Positions 46,409 through 55,237 of a stretch of 64,000 bases of DNA are shown here, piece by piece (positions within the stretch are counted from its first letter, which is position 1; the number at the start of each line of letters is the position of its first letter). The DNA lies in assembly GCF_030815955.1 (NCBI RefSeq), contig NZ_JAUSXK010000001.1, positions 3,100,001 through 3,164,000 on the forward strand, in the 5' to 3' direction. This stretch comes from Microbacterium murale. GTDB taxonomy: Bacteria > Actinomycetota > Actinomycetes > Actinomycetales > Microbacteriaceae. Made by a program: the position numbers and the translations under genes. Below the pieces are notes generated by a model. That model worked only from the letters and a program-made list of their open reading frames with translations, was not told the origin of the DNA and ran no database searches.

Positions 46409-46446
46409 GGGGAAGGCGGGGGCCGCGAGCGGTCCCCGCCTTCCCC
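46409..46446. terminator. Bidirectional hairpin after the GDPD gene
   Basis: Arms 46409-46421 and 46434-46446 are perfect 13-base complements; the interior GCCGC/GCGGT can extend the stem. It lies between convergent genes. Confidence 0.75.
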
Positions 46447-46453
46447 CTGTGAT

Positions 46454-47152
46454 TCAGTCGTCGTCGTCCCCGGCTGAGACCACCGACTCCACGCCGTCGA
46501 TCTCCGAGAGCTGGCCCACCAGTGCGGGGAACTCGGTGAAGTCGCCGGTGAAGCGCAGTGTCAGCTCGCGCAGCTTCGAATCATCATCGCTCGTCGCCTC
46601 CTCCAAGGCGGAGTGGTAGCCCTGCTGCGCCGACATCTCCAGCACCTGCCGCAGTACGTTGTTGCCTCGGCGGTAGCGGATGGTGAGCACAGGATCGGGA
46701 ACTTCTGGACTGATGAGTCGCCCCACGAACGTGAGCACGCCGACCGTCACCAGGTGCAGCACGGTCGCGGCCACCGCGATGATCGGCATGCCCGCGCCGC
46801 ACGCCATGCCGATCGCCGCGGTCACCCAGATGGACGCTGCGGTCGTGAGACCGCTGACGGCGCCCTTGCGCACGAAGATGACGCCGGCGCCCAGGAAGCC
46901 GATGCCCGACACGATCTGTGCGGCGATGCGCGAGGGATCGAGGACCACATCCGTGCCGACGACGTTGCTGAATCCATAGGCCGACACCAGCGTGAACACG
47001 GCCGAGCCGAGTCCGACCAGGGTGTGCGTGCGCAGGCCCGCGCTCTTGAGCTTGCGCTGCCGTTCGACGCCGATGATCGCCGAGAGCACGAACGCAATCG
47101 CGAGCAGGGCTATCTCGGTGAGGGTCGTCTCTGAGTACAGCTCGATGAACAC
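46454..47152 (-). CDS. MgtC/SapB-family membrane protein
   Basis: A 232-residue protein. The N-terminal part has about four or five membrane segments with the family signature AIIGVERQRKLKSAGLRTHTLVGLG and GIGFLGAGVIF; the C-terminal cytoplasmic part (from about residue 150) is an ACT-like domain ending in an Asp run. MgtC relatives help growth in low magnesium and modulate ATP synthase, but small homologues are of unknown role. GTG 47152 is chosen with AGAAG upstream; the longer frame is low-complexity. It lies 11 bases behind the HAD gene, so the two are probably co-transcribed. Confidence 0.87.
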   Translation of the reverse strand: MFIELYSETTLTEIALLAIAFVLSAIIGVERQRKLKSAGLRTHTLVGLGSAVFTLVSAYGFSNVVGTDVVLDPSRIAAQIVSGIGFLGAGVIFVRKGAVSGLTTAASIWVTAAIGMACGAGMPIIAVAATVLHLVTVGVLTFVGRLISPEVPDPVLTIRYRRGNNVLRQVLEMSAQQGYHSALEEATSDDDSKLRELTLRFTGDFTEFPALVGQLSEIDGVESVVSAGDDDD

Positions 47153-47163
47153 GGGAACTTCTT

Positions 47164-47856
47164 TCAGGTGAGGCGAATCAGCAGCCGGCCGTCGCTGCGT
47201 TCGACGCGGACCGACTCGAGTGAGTCGAGAACGATGTGGGCGCGGCTCTCCAGCAGTCGGCGTGAATCCGTACCGAGCACGCCGACGACCAGGCATCCCG
47301 CCGATGTCGCCGATGTCGCCCCGGCCACGGTGTCTTCGAATGCGATGACCACGCCGACGTGACCGCGATCGGCGAGGTGCTGGACGCCGGCAAGGAAGGG
47401 CTCGGCCGCAGGCTTGCCGTGGACGACGTCACCTCCGGTGATCCGGAAGGCCGGCTCCGGGAGATCGGTCGCGCTGAATCGTGCGACGGCCACGGGCCGT
47501 GCGGCGGAGGTCACGACACCCCATTGATCGTGCGGCAACGCTTCCAGCAGTTGTCGCGCGCCGGGCAGGGAATTGAGCTGCTGGCCCGGTCGTGCCTCGA
47601 TCTCCGCGAGCCGGCTCTCTGCCCGCTCGTGATCGCCGACGGCCAGTCCGGACGCTGTCACGACGGCCCTGGCGGTCTTGCCGTGCATGGTCGCCGGTGG
47701 TGCGGGGATGCCGTGCTCGCTGGCCCAGATCCGCCATGCGTCCTCAACGGCGGGGATCGAGTCGACGATGGTGCCGTCCATGTCGAAGAGCGCGCCGGCG
47801 ATGGTGATCGACTGTCCCCGTCGCAGTGCGGCAGCGAGAGTGGCGAGGCTATTCAT
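47164..47856 (-). CDS. HAD-family phosphatase (sugar- or polyol-phosphatase like)
   Basis: A 230-residue haloacid dehalogenase-type hydrolase. Motif I is ALFDMDGTIVDS, the cap follows, motif II is VVTSAARPVAVA, motif III lysine in HGKPAAEPF and motif IV VIAFEDTVAGATSA. This is the subfamily of phosphoglycolate, glycerol- and sugar-phosphate phosphatases. It is divergent from the SorC regulator, 91 bases away, with the paired SorC sites between them, so it probably belongs to the same regulon as the dehydrogenase/importer operon. The specific substrate is unknown. Confidence 0.88.
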   Translation of the reverse strand: MNSLATLAAALRRGQSITIAGALFDMDGTIVDSIPAVEDAWRIWASEHGIPAPPATMHGKTARAVVTASGLAVGDHERAESRLAEIEARPGQQLNSLPGARQLLEALPHDQWGVVTSAARPVAVARFSATDLPEPAFRITGGDVVHGKPAAEPFLAGVQHLADRGHVGVVIAFEDTVAGATSATSAGCLVVGVLGTDSRRLLESRAHIVLDSLESVRVERSDGRLLIRLT

Positions 47857-47919
47857 CCGGCATCCGTTCCTGTGGCTTCCGACAGACGTGCCGGCGATCC
47901 CTCCAAGGCTATGGCGAAC

Positions 47920-47933
47920 CGCTCATAAGTCCC
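47920..47933. promoter_or_regulatory. SorC-type operator, weak copy, at the regulator gene
   Basis: CGCTCATAAGTCCC, a half-conserved copy of the 14-base repeat, 21 bases before the perfect copy at 47941. The spacing equals that at the dehydrogenase operon. Confidence 0.5.
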
Positions 47934-47940
47934 CATATAG

Positions 47941-47954
47941 TGCTCGTATGAGCA
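47941..47954. promoter_or_regulatory. SorC-type operator, perfect copy, over the regulator start codon
   Basis: TGCTCGTATGAGCA has 5-base arms TGCTC/GAGCA. Its centre contains the ATG (47948) of the regulator gene. A -10 box TATAGT (47936-47941) overlaps its left edge, which puts the transcription start on or next to the ATG. Confidence 0.7.
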
Positions 47955-48877
47955 AAACGTTGCCGCTGGACCAACAGGTTCTTCACGTCTACGTCGCGTT
48001 GCAGAACCTTGCGCACGGACGTGCTGTGAACGACATAGCCGAGGAGATCGGTCGTTCCCGATTCGCGACCGCCCGCATGGTTCGCAGGGCGCGCGAGCTC
48101 GGGCTCGTCGAGGTGAGGGCCACAGTCGCCGATCCGGTCGACGTGGAGCTGTCGGCCCGCCTGGCGCAGCGTTTCGGCCTGCAGTCGGCACTCGTCGTCG
48201 CGACCTATGGCACCGACGAGCTGAAGGTGCGCGAGGCGATCGCCTCGGTCACGGCTCGAGTGATCGTCGAGACGATCGAGGAGGACGACGTCGTCGGATT
48301 CACACCTGGACGGACCCTGGTGCTGGCATCCCGTGCCATCACTCAGCTGCCGAGTGCGGACGTCGTGCAGCTCACCGGCATCGGTTGGCCGCGACTCGAG
48401 GACGGCATCGAAGTGATCTCCAACATCGGGCGTGCAGCCGGAGGGGCGACGTACCCGTTGTACGCGCCCCTGGTGATCGAACCAGAGGCGCGGGTGATCC
48501 TGAAGCACCCTGCGATCCAGCACACGCTCACACGCTTCGATCACGTGACCAAGGCTTTTCTCACGATCGGCGGCTGGCCCGGTGCGTCACTGCTTGCAGA
48601 TCACTTGATCGAGACCGGTGAGCTGGAAGGCTTCGCCGAGCAGGGCGTCATCGCCGAGTACGGCACGTCGCTGCTCGATGCGAACGGCCGCACCGTGCCC
48701 GGCTTGGGAGATCGCTTCGTCGGCATCTCGGAAGAGCAACTGCGACGCATCGACCTGCGGATCGCGATCGGCGGAGGCGAGGGCAAGGAGCGGGCGGTCA
48801 GTGCGGTACTGCGCTCCGGTATGGCGGATGTGATCATCACGGATGTGCGCTCCGCGCAGCTCGCTCTTCAGGACTGA
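47948..48877 (+). CDS. SorC/DeoR-type sugar-binding transcriptional regulator
   Basis: A 309-residue regulator. The N-terminal helix-turn-helix is VNDIAEEIGRSRFATARMVRRA; the rest is the SorC-family sugar-phosphate-binding domain with VGFTPGRTL, the conserved YPLYAPLV and GGGEGKERAV. ATG 47948 is chosen because a TATAGT -10 box ends only seven bases upstream, implying a leaderless message; a long upstream extension lies on the antisense of the HAD gene. The start codon sits inside a perfect operator palindrome that recurs before the dehydrogenase operon, so it should control itself, that operon and probably the divergent HAD/MgtC unit. Confidence 0.9.
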   Translation: MSKTLPLDQQVLHVYVALQNLAHGRAVNDIAEEIGRSRFATARMVRRARELGLVEVRATVADPVDVELSARLAQRFGLQSALVVATYGTDELKVREAIASVTARVIVETIEEDDVVGFTPGRTLVLASRAITQLPSADVVQLTGIGWPRLEDGIEVISNIGRAAGGATYPLYAPLVIEPEARVILKHPAIQHTLTRFDHVTKAFLTIGGWPGASLLADHLIETGELEGFAEQGVIAEYGTSLLDANGRTVPGLGDRFVGISEEQLRRIDLRIAIGGGEGKERAVSAVLRSGMADVIITDVRSAQLALQD

Positions 48878-48954
48878 CTCGGCATGTGGACGGCGGATGC
48901 CGCGCACTAGACTGGCCATGGATCGACGACGCTCCACCACAACCCTTTCCCTGA

Positions 48955-50250
<1,296 letters not shown>

Positions 50251-50287
50251 GCATTCATCGGGTCGAGCGCACCTGAGAGAGAACCAC

Positions 50288-50327
50288 GGAAGGGGGAGTC
50301 ATGGCGAGACGTCCGACTCCCCCTTCC
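50288..50327 (+). promoter_or_regulatory. Hairpin enclosing the start site of the FtsB-like gene
   Basis: Perfect 13-base arms (50288-50300 and 50315-50327) around a 14-base loop. The left arm contains the GGAAGGGGGAG ribosome-binding site, the loop begins with the ATG and the right arm is coding sequence. It may act as the eno terminator, as a translational lock, or both. Confidence 0.65.
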
Positions 50328-50828
50328 GCATCCCGTTCGAGCACTCAGCCGACCTCGCGCGCGGCGAAGCCGCGCTCATCCCGCGCGGTCGCACGAGAGG
50401 TCGACGTACGCGAATGGGCCTCCGGCATCCGGCTCTCGGGATTCATGGTCATCATGCTCTCGCTCGTCGTACTGGGGGCGTGGGTTCTGGTGCCGACGCT
50501 GGGCACGTACATCGACCAGCGGCAGAAGATCGCCGCTCTCGAAGCATCGGTGCAGGTGAGCGCCGATGAGATCGAATCGCTCGAGCAGGAGCAGGATCGC
50601 TGGGAGGATCCGGCCTACATCACCACCCAGGCGCGTGAACGGCTCTATTACGTGAAACCGGGTGAAGTCGTCTATCTGATCGACAACGACCTCGACCCGG
50701 CGTCGCTCCCGCAGGAGCAGGTACCGGTGAGTGATGAGCTCACGAAGACACCGGCGGACTGGATGCCGCAGCTGCTGCGCACCATCGCCGGAGCCGGACT
50801 CGCCCAGAACGCCAGCGCGGGGGAGTAG
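50301..50828 (+). CDS. FtsB/DivIC-like septum formation initiator protein
   Basis: A 175-residue bitopic division protein. A basic, Pro/Ser-rich cytoplasmic tail of about 45 residues is followed by one membrane segment (FMVIMLSLVVLGAWVLVP), a coiled coil (RQKIAALEASVQVSADEIES) and the DivIC-type segment DPAYITTQARERLYYVKPGE. It would join the FtsQ-FtsL complex at the septum. The genomic position between eno and DUF501 is the standard one for actinobacterial FtsB. Its ribosome-binding site and ATG lie in a hairpin. Confidence 0.92.
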   Translation: MARRPTPPSASRSSTQPTSRAAKPRSSRAVAREVDVREWASGIRLSGFMVIMLSLVVLGAWVLVPTLGTYIDQRQKIAALEASVQVSADEIESLEQEQDRWEDPAYITTQARERLYYVKPGEVVYLIDNDLDPASLPQEQVPVSDELTKTPADWMPQLLRTIAGAGLAQNASAGE

Positions 50829-50891
50829 GCGCACGACCGCAGACGCAGTCACTGAGGGATTCCTCAGGGTTCACTCCCGTAGGCTGAACGC

Positions 50892-51413
50892 GTGACGACC
50901 CCGCCTTTCGCCCCGCCCACGTCCGCCGAGATCGACGTCGTCTCCGCGCAGCTGGGTCGTTCGGCGCGCGGTGTCATCGGCATCGCGGCGCGCTGCGTCT
51001 GCGGCAACCCGACCGTGGTGGCGACCAGCCCTCGTCTGCCCGATGGCTCACCGTTTCCGACGTTCTACTACTTGACGCATCCGGCGGCGACCGCCGCGAT
51101 GTCGACTCTCGAGGCGACTCTGGTGATGCCCGAACTCGCGGCGATGCTGGAAGAGGACGAGGCCGTCGCCGAGGCGTATCGGGCGGCGCATGATTCGTAC
51201 ATCGCCGATCGCGCGCAGTTCGGCGACGTGCCGGAGATCGATGGGATCTCCGCCGGTGGCATGCCGACGCGTGTGAAGTGCCTGCACGCCCTCGCCGGAC
51301 ACGCCCTCGCCGCCGGGCCAGGCGTCAACCCCATCGGCGATGCCGCGTTGGCGCGATCTTCCTGGTCCCCCCAGCGCTGCCAGTGCGAAGAGCCGGGAGC
51401 GGCGACCGAATGA
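50892..51413 (+). CDS. DUF501-domain protein
   Basis: A 173-residue protein of unknown function, conserved in actinobacteria between the FtsB-like gene and later genes. Visible landmarks are ARCVCGNPTVVATSPRL, PFPTFYYLTHP and the C-terminal MPTRVKCLHALAGHALAAG, followed by a Cys pair (QRCQCEEPG). The four or more conserved Cys/His residues suggest possible metal binding, but this is inference. Start GTG 50892. The stop overlaps the subtilase start (ATGA). Confidence 0.9.
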   Translation: MTTPPFAPPTSAEIDVVSAQLGRSARGVIGIAARCVCGNPTVVATSPRLPDGSPFPTFYYLTHPAATAAMSTLEATLVMPELAAMLEEDEAVAEAYRAAHDSYIADRAQFGDVPEIDGISAGGMPTRVKCLHALAGHALAAGPGVNPIGDAALARSSWSPQRCQCEEPGAATE

Positions 51414-52717
51414 AGCTGAAGGCGATGCTGCGCAGCACCGTCGCAGCGGCGGCGGTGGCGGCATCCGTTCTGCTCACCGGCGCCACTGCCACGCCGACGC
51501 CGACTCCTGGCCCCGTTCCCGACAACCCGACCGATCCGGTCCGAGCGTCGGAATACTGGCTCGACGGAGCCGGTATCCGTGAGGCATGGAAGACCACGCG
51601 CGGTGAGGGCGTGACGATCGCGATCATCGATACCGGCATCGGCAAAGTGCCGTCGGTGTTCGGCAACGCCGTCGTCGACGGAACCGACGTGTCCGGCAAC
51701 GGATCATCGGACGGACGCACTCCGGTCGGCGCGGTCGACGGCGATCATGGCTCGTGGGTCGCCTCGCTCGCTGCCGGTCGGGGTAAAGCCGATGGCACCG
51801 GAATGATCGGTGTGGCGCCGGAGGCGAAGCTGCTCTCGGTCTCGGTCGGATTCGGCGCCGCCGCCGCTGTGCCTTTCGTCGAGCAGGTGGCCACCGGCAT
51901 CCGCTGGGCGGTCGATCACGGCGCTGACATCATCAACATGTCGTTCACGACCAACACGCTGGATTGGGACGAGAGCTGGGACGATGCGTTCCTCTACGCC
52001 TACGAGCACGATGTGGTGGTCGTCGTCGCGGCGGGAAACCGAGGCAGCGGCACCGACGTCATCGGCGCGCCGGCCACGATCCCCGGCGTGCTCACGGTCG
52101 GCGGCGTCGACCAGACCGGCACCGCCAGCGTCGAGGCTTCGACGCAGGGCATCACGATCGGCATCTCGGCGCCGAGCGAAGGACTGCTCGGCGTCTCGGC
52201 AGACGGAGAGCTGAGCATGTGGCGCGGCACCAGTGGAGCGTCGCCGATCGTCGCCGGTGTCGCGGCGCTGATCCGATCGGCCCATCCCGACCTGGATGCG
52301 GCGAATGTCATCAATCGCATCGTGAAGACGGCACTGCCGGTGCCGGGGGTGACCGAGGTGCCAGATCCGCTGTACGGGTACGGTCTCCTCGACGCGTCAG
52401 CGGCGGTGACGGCATCCGTTCCGCTCGTCGACGAGAACCCCATGGGTGATCTCGAGGAATGGGTGCGGCTGTATCGTCGGGCCCAAGCGCAGCCGGCGCC
52501 CGATCCCGAGGTCACACCCGTGGAGATCGAGCCTCTGCCTGCGGCCGATCCGCCCACCGAGCCCGGTTCTCCGTTGCTTCCGAGCGCGGATTCGCTGCGC
52601 TACGGCACGCTTCCGCTCATCGCACTCACTGCGCCTGGTATTCTTATCGCGCTAGGCGTCACCGCTGCTGCCCGGCGCATCCGATCGGCGCGCAAGCAAA
52701 GCACGCCAGCACCCTGA
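51410..52717 (+). CDS. Mycosin-like S8 serine protease, membrane-anchored
   Basis: A 435-residue subtilisin-family protease. It has a signal peptide (about residues 1-27), then the catalytic Asp in IAIIDTGIG, His in GDHGSWVAS and Ser in RGTSGASPIVAGVAAL, all intact. A Pro-rich linker (AQPAPDPEVTPVEIE) leads to one C-terminal membrane segment and a short basic tail (RRIRSARKQS). This layout is that of mycosins, the proteases of type VII secretion, so the active domain should face outward. No other ESX gene is in the window. It starts within the DUF501 stop codon and may be co-transcribed with it. Confidence 0.9.
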   Translation: MKLKAMLRSTVAAAAVAASVLLTGATATPTPTPGPVPDNPTDPVRASEYWLDGAGIREAWKTTRGEGVTIAIIDTGIGKVPSVFGNAVVDGTDVSGNGSSDGRTPVGAVDGDHGSWVASLAAGRGKADGTGMIGVAPEAKLLSVSVGFGAAAAVPFVEQVATGIRWAVDHGADIINMSFTTNTLDWDESWDDAFLYAYEHDVVVVVAAGNRGSGTDVIGAPATIPGVLTVGGVDQTGTASVEASTQGITIGISAPSEGLLGVSADGELSMWRGTSGASPIVAGVAALIRSAHPDLDAANVINRIVKTALPVPGVTEVPDPLYGYGLLDASAAVTASVPLVDENPMGDLEEWVRLYRRAQAQPAPDPEVTPVEIEPLPAADPPTEPGSPLLPSADSLRYGTLPLIALTAPGILIALGVTAAARRIRSARKQSTPAP

Positions 52718-52735
52718 CGAGGAGTTGTCCCTTCT

Positions 52736-54256
52736 GTGCCTGAGAACAGCACTGTGCCCAAGATTCTGATCGTCGGTGGCGGCTACGCGGGCTTCTACAC
52801 GGCTTGGAAGCTCGAGAAGCACCTCCGAAAGCACGAAGCCGACGTGACCATGGTCGACCCGCTGCCGTACATGACCTACCAGCCGTTCCTCCCGGAGGTC
52901 GCGGCCGGCTCGATCGAGGCGCGACACGCAGTGGTCGCGCATCGCCGTCACCTGAAGCGGACGCACGTCGTCACCGCGAAGGTCACCGGCATCAACCACG
53001 CGAACAAGGTCGCGACCATCACGCCTCCGGTGGGGGACCCGTACGAGCTCGAGTACGACCAGATCGTCGTCACTGCCGGCGCCGTGTCCCGCACGTTCCC
53101 GATCCCCGGGATCGCAGACAATGCGATCGGGCTGAAGACCATCGAAGAGGCGGTCGCCGTGCGCGACAAGCTGATGTCGAACTTCGACAAGGCGGCCTCG
53201 CTGCCTGCCGGCCCCGCTCGAGACCGTCTGCTCACCACCGTCGTCGTCGGCGGTGGCTTCGCGGGCATCGAGGTCTTCGCAGAACTGCGTTCACTCGCAT
53301 CCTCGCTGCTGTCGAAGTACCCGCAGCTGCGTTTCGAAGACACGCACTTCCACCTCATCGAGGCAATGGGCCGCATCATGCCCGAGGTCTCGCAGAAGAC
53401 CAGCGAGTGGGTTCTGAAGGACCTCGCCAAGCGCGGCGCCAGCGTGCACCTCGACACTCAGGTGCAGGGCGCCATCGACGGCAACGTCGCACTCTCCACC
53501 GGCGAGATCATCCCGACCGACCTGATCGTCTGGACCGCCGGTGTCATGGCGAACCCGACCGTCGTGCGCGGCGGCGACCTTCCCGTGGAAGAGCGCGGGC
53601 GCATCCAGACTCGTGCCGACCTGCGCGTCGGTACGGCTGAGGAGTTCATCGAAGGCGCATGGGCGGCAGGCGACGTCTCGGCTGTCCCTGACCTCTCGGG
53701 CGGTGGCGTCGGCGGCAATTGCGTGCCGAACGCCCAGCACGCCGTGCGCCAGGCGAAGCTTCTCGCGAAGAACCTGGTCGCCGTGATCCGCGGCGAGGGA
53801 ACCAAGGACTACTTCCACAAGAACCTCGGTGCGGTCGCCGGTCTCGGCCTCTACAACGGCGTCTTCCAGTCCGGCAACCTCGCCCTCAAGGGCTTCGTCG
53901 CCTGGATCGCGCACCGTGGCTACCACGGGCTCGCGATGCCGACGTGGGAGCGCAAGTGGCGTGTTCTGTGGGACTGGTGGAACAACCTGTGGCTCGGTCG
54001 CGACCTCGTGAACCTGCAGACCGTCCAGAACCCCCGTTACGTCTTCGAGGAGTTCGCTGCGCGTCCGCGTCCGGCGGCGGATGCTGCGCCGGCTGCCGCT
54101 GCAAAGCCCGCTGAGGTCAAGGCCGAAGAGAAGAAGGCCCCGGTGAAGAAGGCTCCAGCGAAGAAGGCTGCGGCTGACAACGCCGCGGCTGACACGGCCG
54201 AGAAGGCTGCCCCGGTGCGCAAGCCGGCGGCGAAGAAGGCTCCGGCGGCGAAGTAA
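52736..54256 (+). CDS. ndh: Type II NADH dehydrogenase (NAD(P)/FAD-dependent oxidoreductase)
   Basis: A 506-residue non-proton-pumping NADH:quinone oxidoreductase at the inner face of the membrane. The FAD fold is ILIVGGGYAGFYTAWKLE and the NADH fold VVVGGGFAGIEVFAEL; WAAGDVSAVPD and VPNAQHAVRQ are typical, and the C-terminal amphipathic region (RDLVNLQTVQNPRYVFEEF) matches the membrane anchor. After about residue 440 comes a 60-residue tail of Ala, Lys and Pro that is unusual for the family. The GTG at 52736 has AGGAG about 11 bases upstream. It lies 18 bases after the subtilase. Confidence 0.94.
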   Translation: MPENSTVPKILIVGGGYAGFYTAWKLEKHLRKHEADVTMVDPLPYMTYQPFLPEVAAGSIEARHAVVAHRRHLKRTHVVTAKVTGINHANKVATITPPVGDPYELEYDQIVVTAGAVSRTFPIPGIADNAIGLKTIEEAVAVRDKLMSNFDKAASLPAGPARDRLLTTVVVGGGFAGIEVFAELRSLASSLLSKYPQLRFEDTHFHLIEAMGRIMPEVSQKTSEWVLKDLAKRGASVHLDTQVQGAIDGNVALSTGEIIPTDLIVWTAGVMANPTVVRGGDLPVEERGRIQTRADLRVGTAEEFIEGAWAAGDVSAVPDLSGGGVGGNCVPNAQHAVRQAKLLAKNLVAVIRGEGTKDYFHKNLGAVAGLGLYNGVFQSGNLALKGFVAWIAHRGYHGLAMPTWERKWRVLWDWWNNLWLGRDLVNLQTVQNPRYVFEEFAARPRPAADAAPAAAAKPAEVKAEEKKAPVKKAPAKKAAADNAAADTAEKAAPVRKPAAKKAPAAK

Positions 54257-54265
54257 CCGCACAAA

Positions 54266-54314
54266 AACGCAGAAGCCGTCCGGCCCGATGATGGGGCTGG
54301 ACGGTTTCTGCGTT
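54266..54314. terminator. Bidirectional terminator hairpin after ndh
   Basis: Arms 54266-54286 and 54294-54314 pair over about 21 bases with G-T wobbles around a short loop. An A-run precedes it (acaaaaacg), so the minus-strand transcript would end in a U-run. It separates ndh from the convergent VOC gene. Confidence 0.85.
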
Positions 54315-54321
54315 CATGGTG

Positions 54322-54762
54322 CTACTGGCGGACGCTCTGAGCAAGCCCGATGAGGATTCCCTCCGGGCCGCGGATGTAGCAGAGCCGGTAAATGTTCTCG
54401 TACTGCACCACTTCGTCGCTGACGAGTTCCGCGCCACGCCGAGCGAGTCGGGTGAGAGCGTCGTCGAGGTCGTCGACCTCGAACATCACACGGAGGTAGC
54501 CCAGCGCGTTCACGGGAGCCCTGCGGTTGTCCGCGATCACTTCCGGCTTGAGGAATCGCGAGAGTTCCACGCGTCCGTGGCCGTCGGGCGTGCGCATCAT
54601 CGCGACTTCGACCTGTTGATCGCCGAGACCGGTGACACGTCCGGCCCACTCGCCCTCTGCCATCGCGCGTCCCTCGAGTTCGAGACCGAGCTCGGTGAAG
54701 AACTCGATCACGGGGCCGAGGTCCTCGACGACGATGCCGATGTTATCTATTCGAATGGTCAT
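54322..54762 (-). CDS. VOC-superfamily protein (glyoxalase/bleomycin-resistance fold)
   Basis: A 146-residue vicinal-oxygen-chelate protein: MTIRIDNIGIVVEDLGPVIEFF opens the first module and LGYLRVMFEVDDLDDALTRL the second; EGILIGLAQSV closes it. Candidate metal ligands are a Glu in VELSRFL and one in GPEGI. Reaction unknown. ATG 54762 is four bases after the SRPBCC stop; the longer frame overlaps that gene and is rejected. It is the last gene of the ArsR/SRPBCC/VOC unit. Confidence 0.87.
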   Translation of the reverse strand: MTIRIDNIGIVVEDLGPVIEFFTELGLELEGRAMAEGEWAGRVTGLGDQQVEVAMMRTPDGHGRVELSRFLKPEVIADNRRAPVNALGYLRVMFEVDDLDDALTRLARRGAELVSDEVVQYENIYRLCYIRGPEGILIGLAQSVRQ

Positions 54763-54766
54763 GTGC

Positions 54767-55237
54767 TCAGCCCAGCGTCTCGCCGGCGAGGTGCCGACCG
54801 AAGTTGGTGAGAGCCTCGTCCCAGCCGTCGTAGACGAATCCGTCGCCCGGCTTGCCCTCAAGTCCTCGGAGGTGGAACACGAGCTCCGTGCGCTCATCAT
54901 GCTCCGCGAACGTGAGCGTGATGACGGGCGCGGCATCAGCGGGCGCGTCGGGCTCGCCCCAGGTGAAGACGAGGCGGTCGAACGGTTCCACCTCGATGTA
55001 CTCGCCTCCGGTGGGGAACTTCTCGCCGGTCTCGTCGTTCGTCATCGTGTAGCGGTACCGACCTCCGACCTGGACGTCGAACGAGACGCTGTCGGCGGAG
55101 ACTCCGAACGGATGCAACCACTGCGCCAGCTCTTCCGCTTCTGTCCAGGCCCGCCACACGAGCTCTCGTGGCGCCGGGAACACACGGGTGATCGAGAATT
55201 CAGGGGCATCTGAGTCTGATGCAGCGGTCGTGTTCAT
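54767..55237 (-). CDS. SRPBCC (AHSA1-like) domain protein
   Basis: A 156-residue protein of the START/Bet v1-like fold, AHSA1 group: FSITRVFPAPRELVWRAWTE, the conserved LAQWLHPFG, VGGRYRYTM and the closing VYDGWDEALTNFGRHLAGE. Such proteins bind hydrophobic ligands and are commonly encoded next to ArsR-type regulators, as here. The ATG overlaps the ArsR stop by four bases (ATGA), so a longer frame is rejected. Ligand unknown. Confidence 0.9.
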   Translation of the reverse strand: MNTTAASDSDAPEFSITRVFPAPRELVWRAWTEAEELAQWLHPFGVSADSVSFDVQVGGRYRYTMTNDETGEKFPTGGEYIEVEPFDRLVFTWGEPDAPADAAPVITLTFAEHDERTELVFHLRGLEGKPGDGFVYDGWDEALTNFGRHLAGETLG

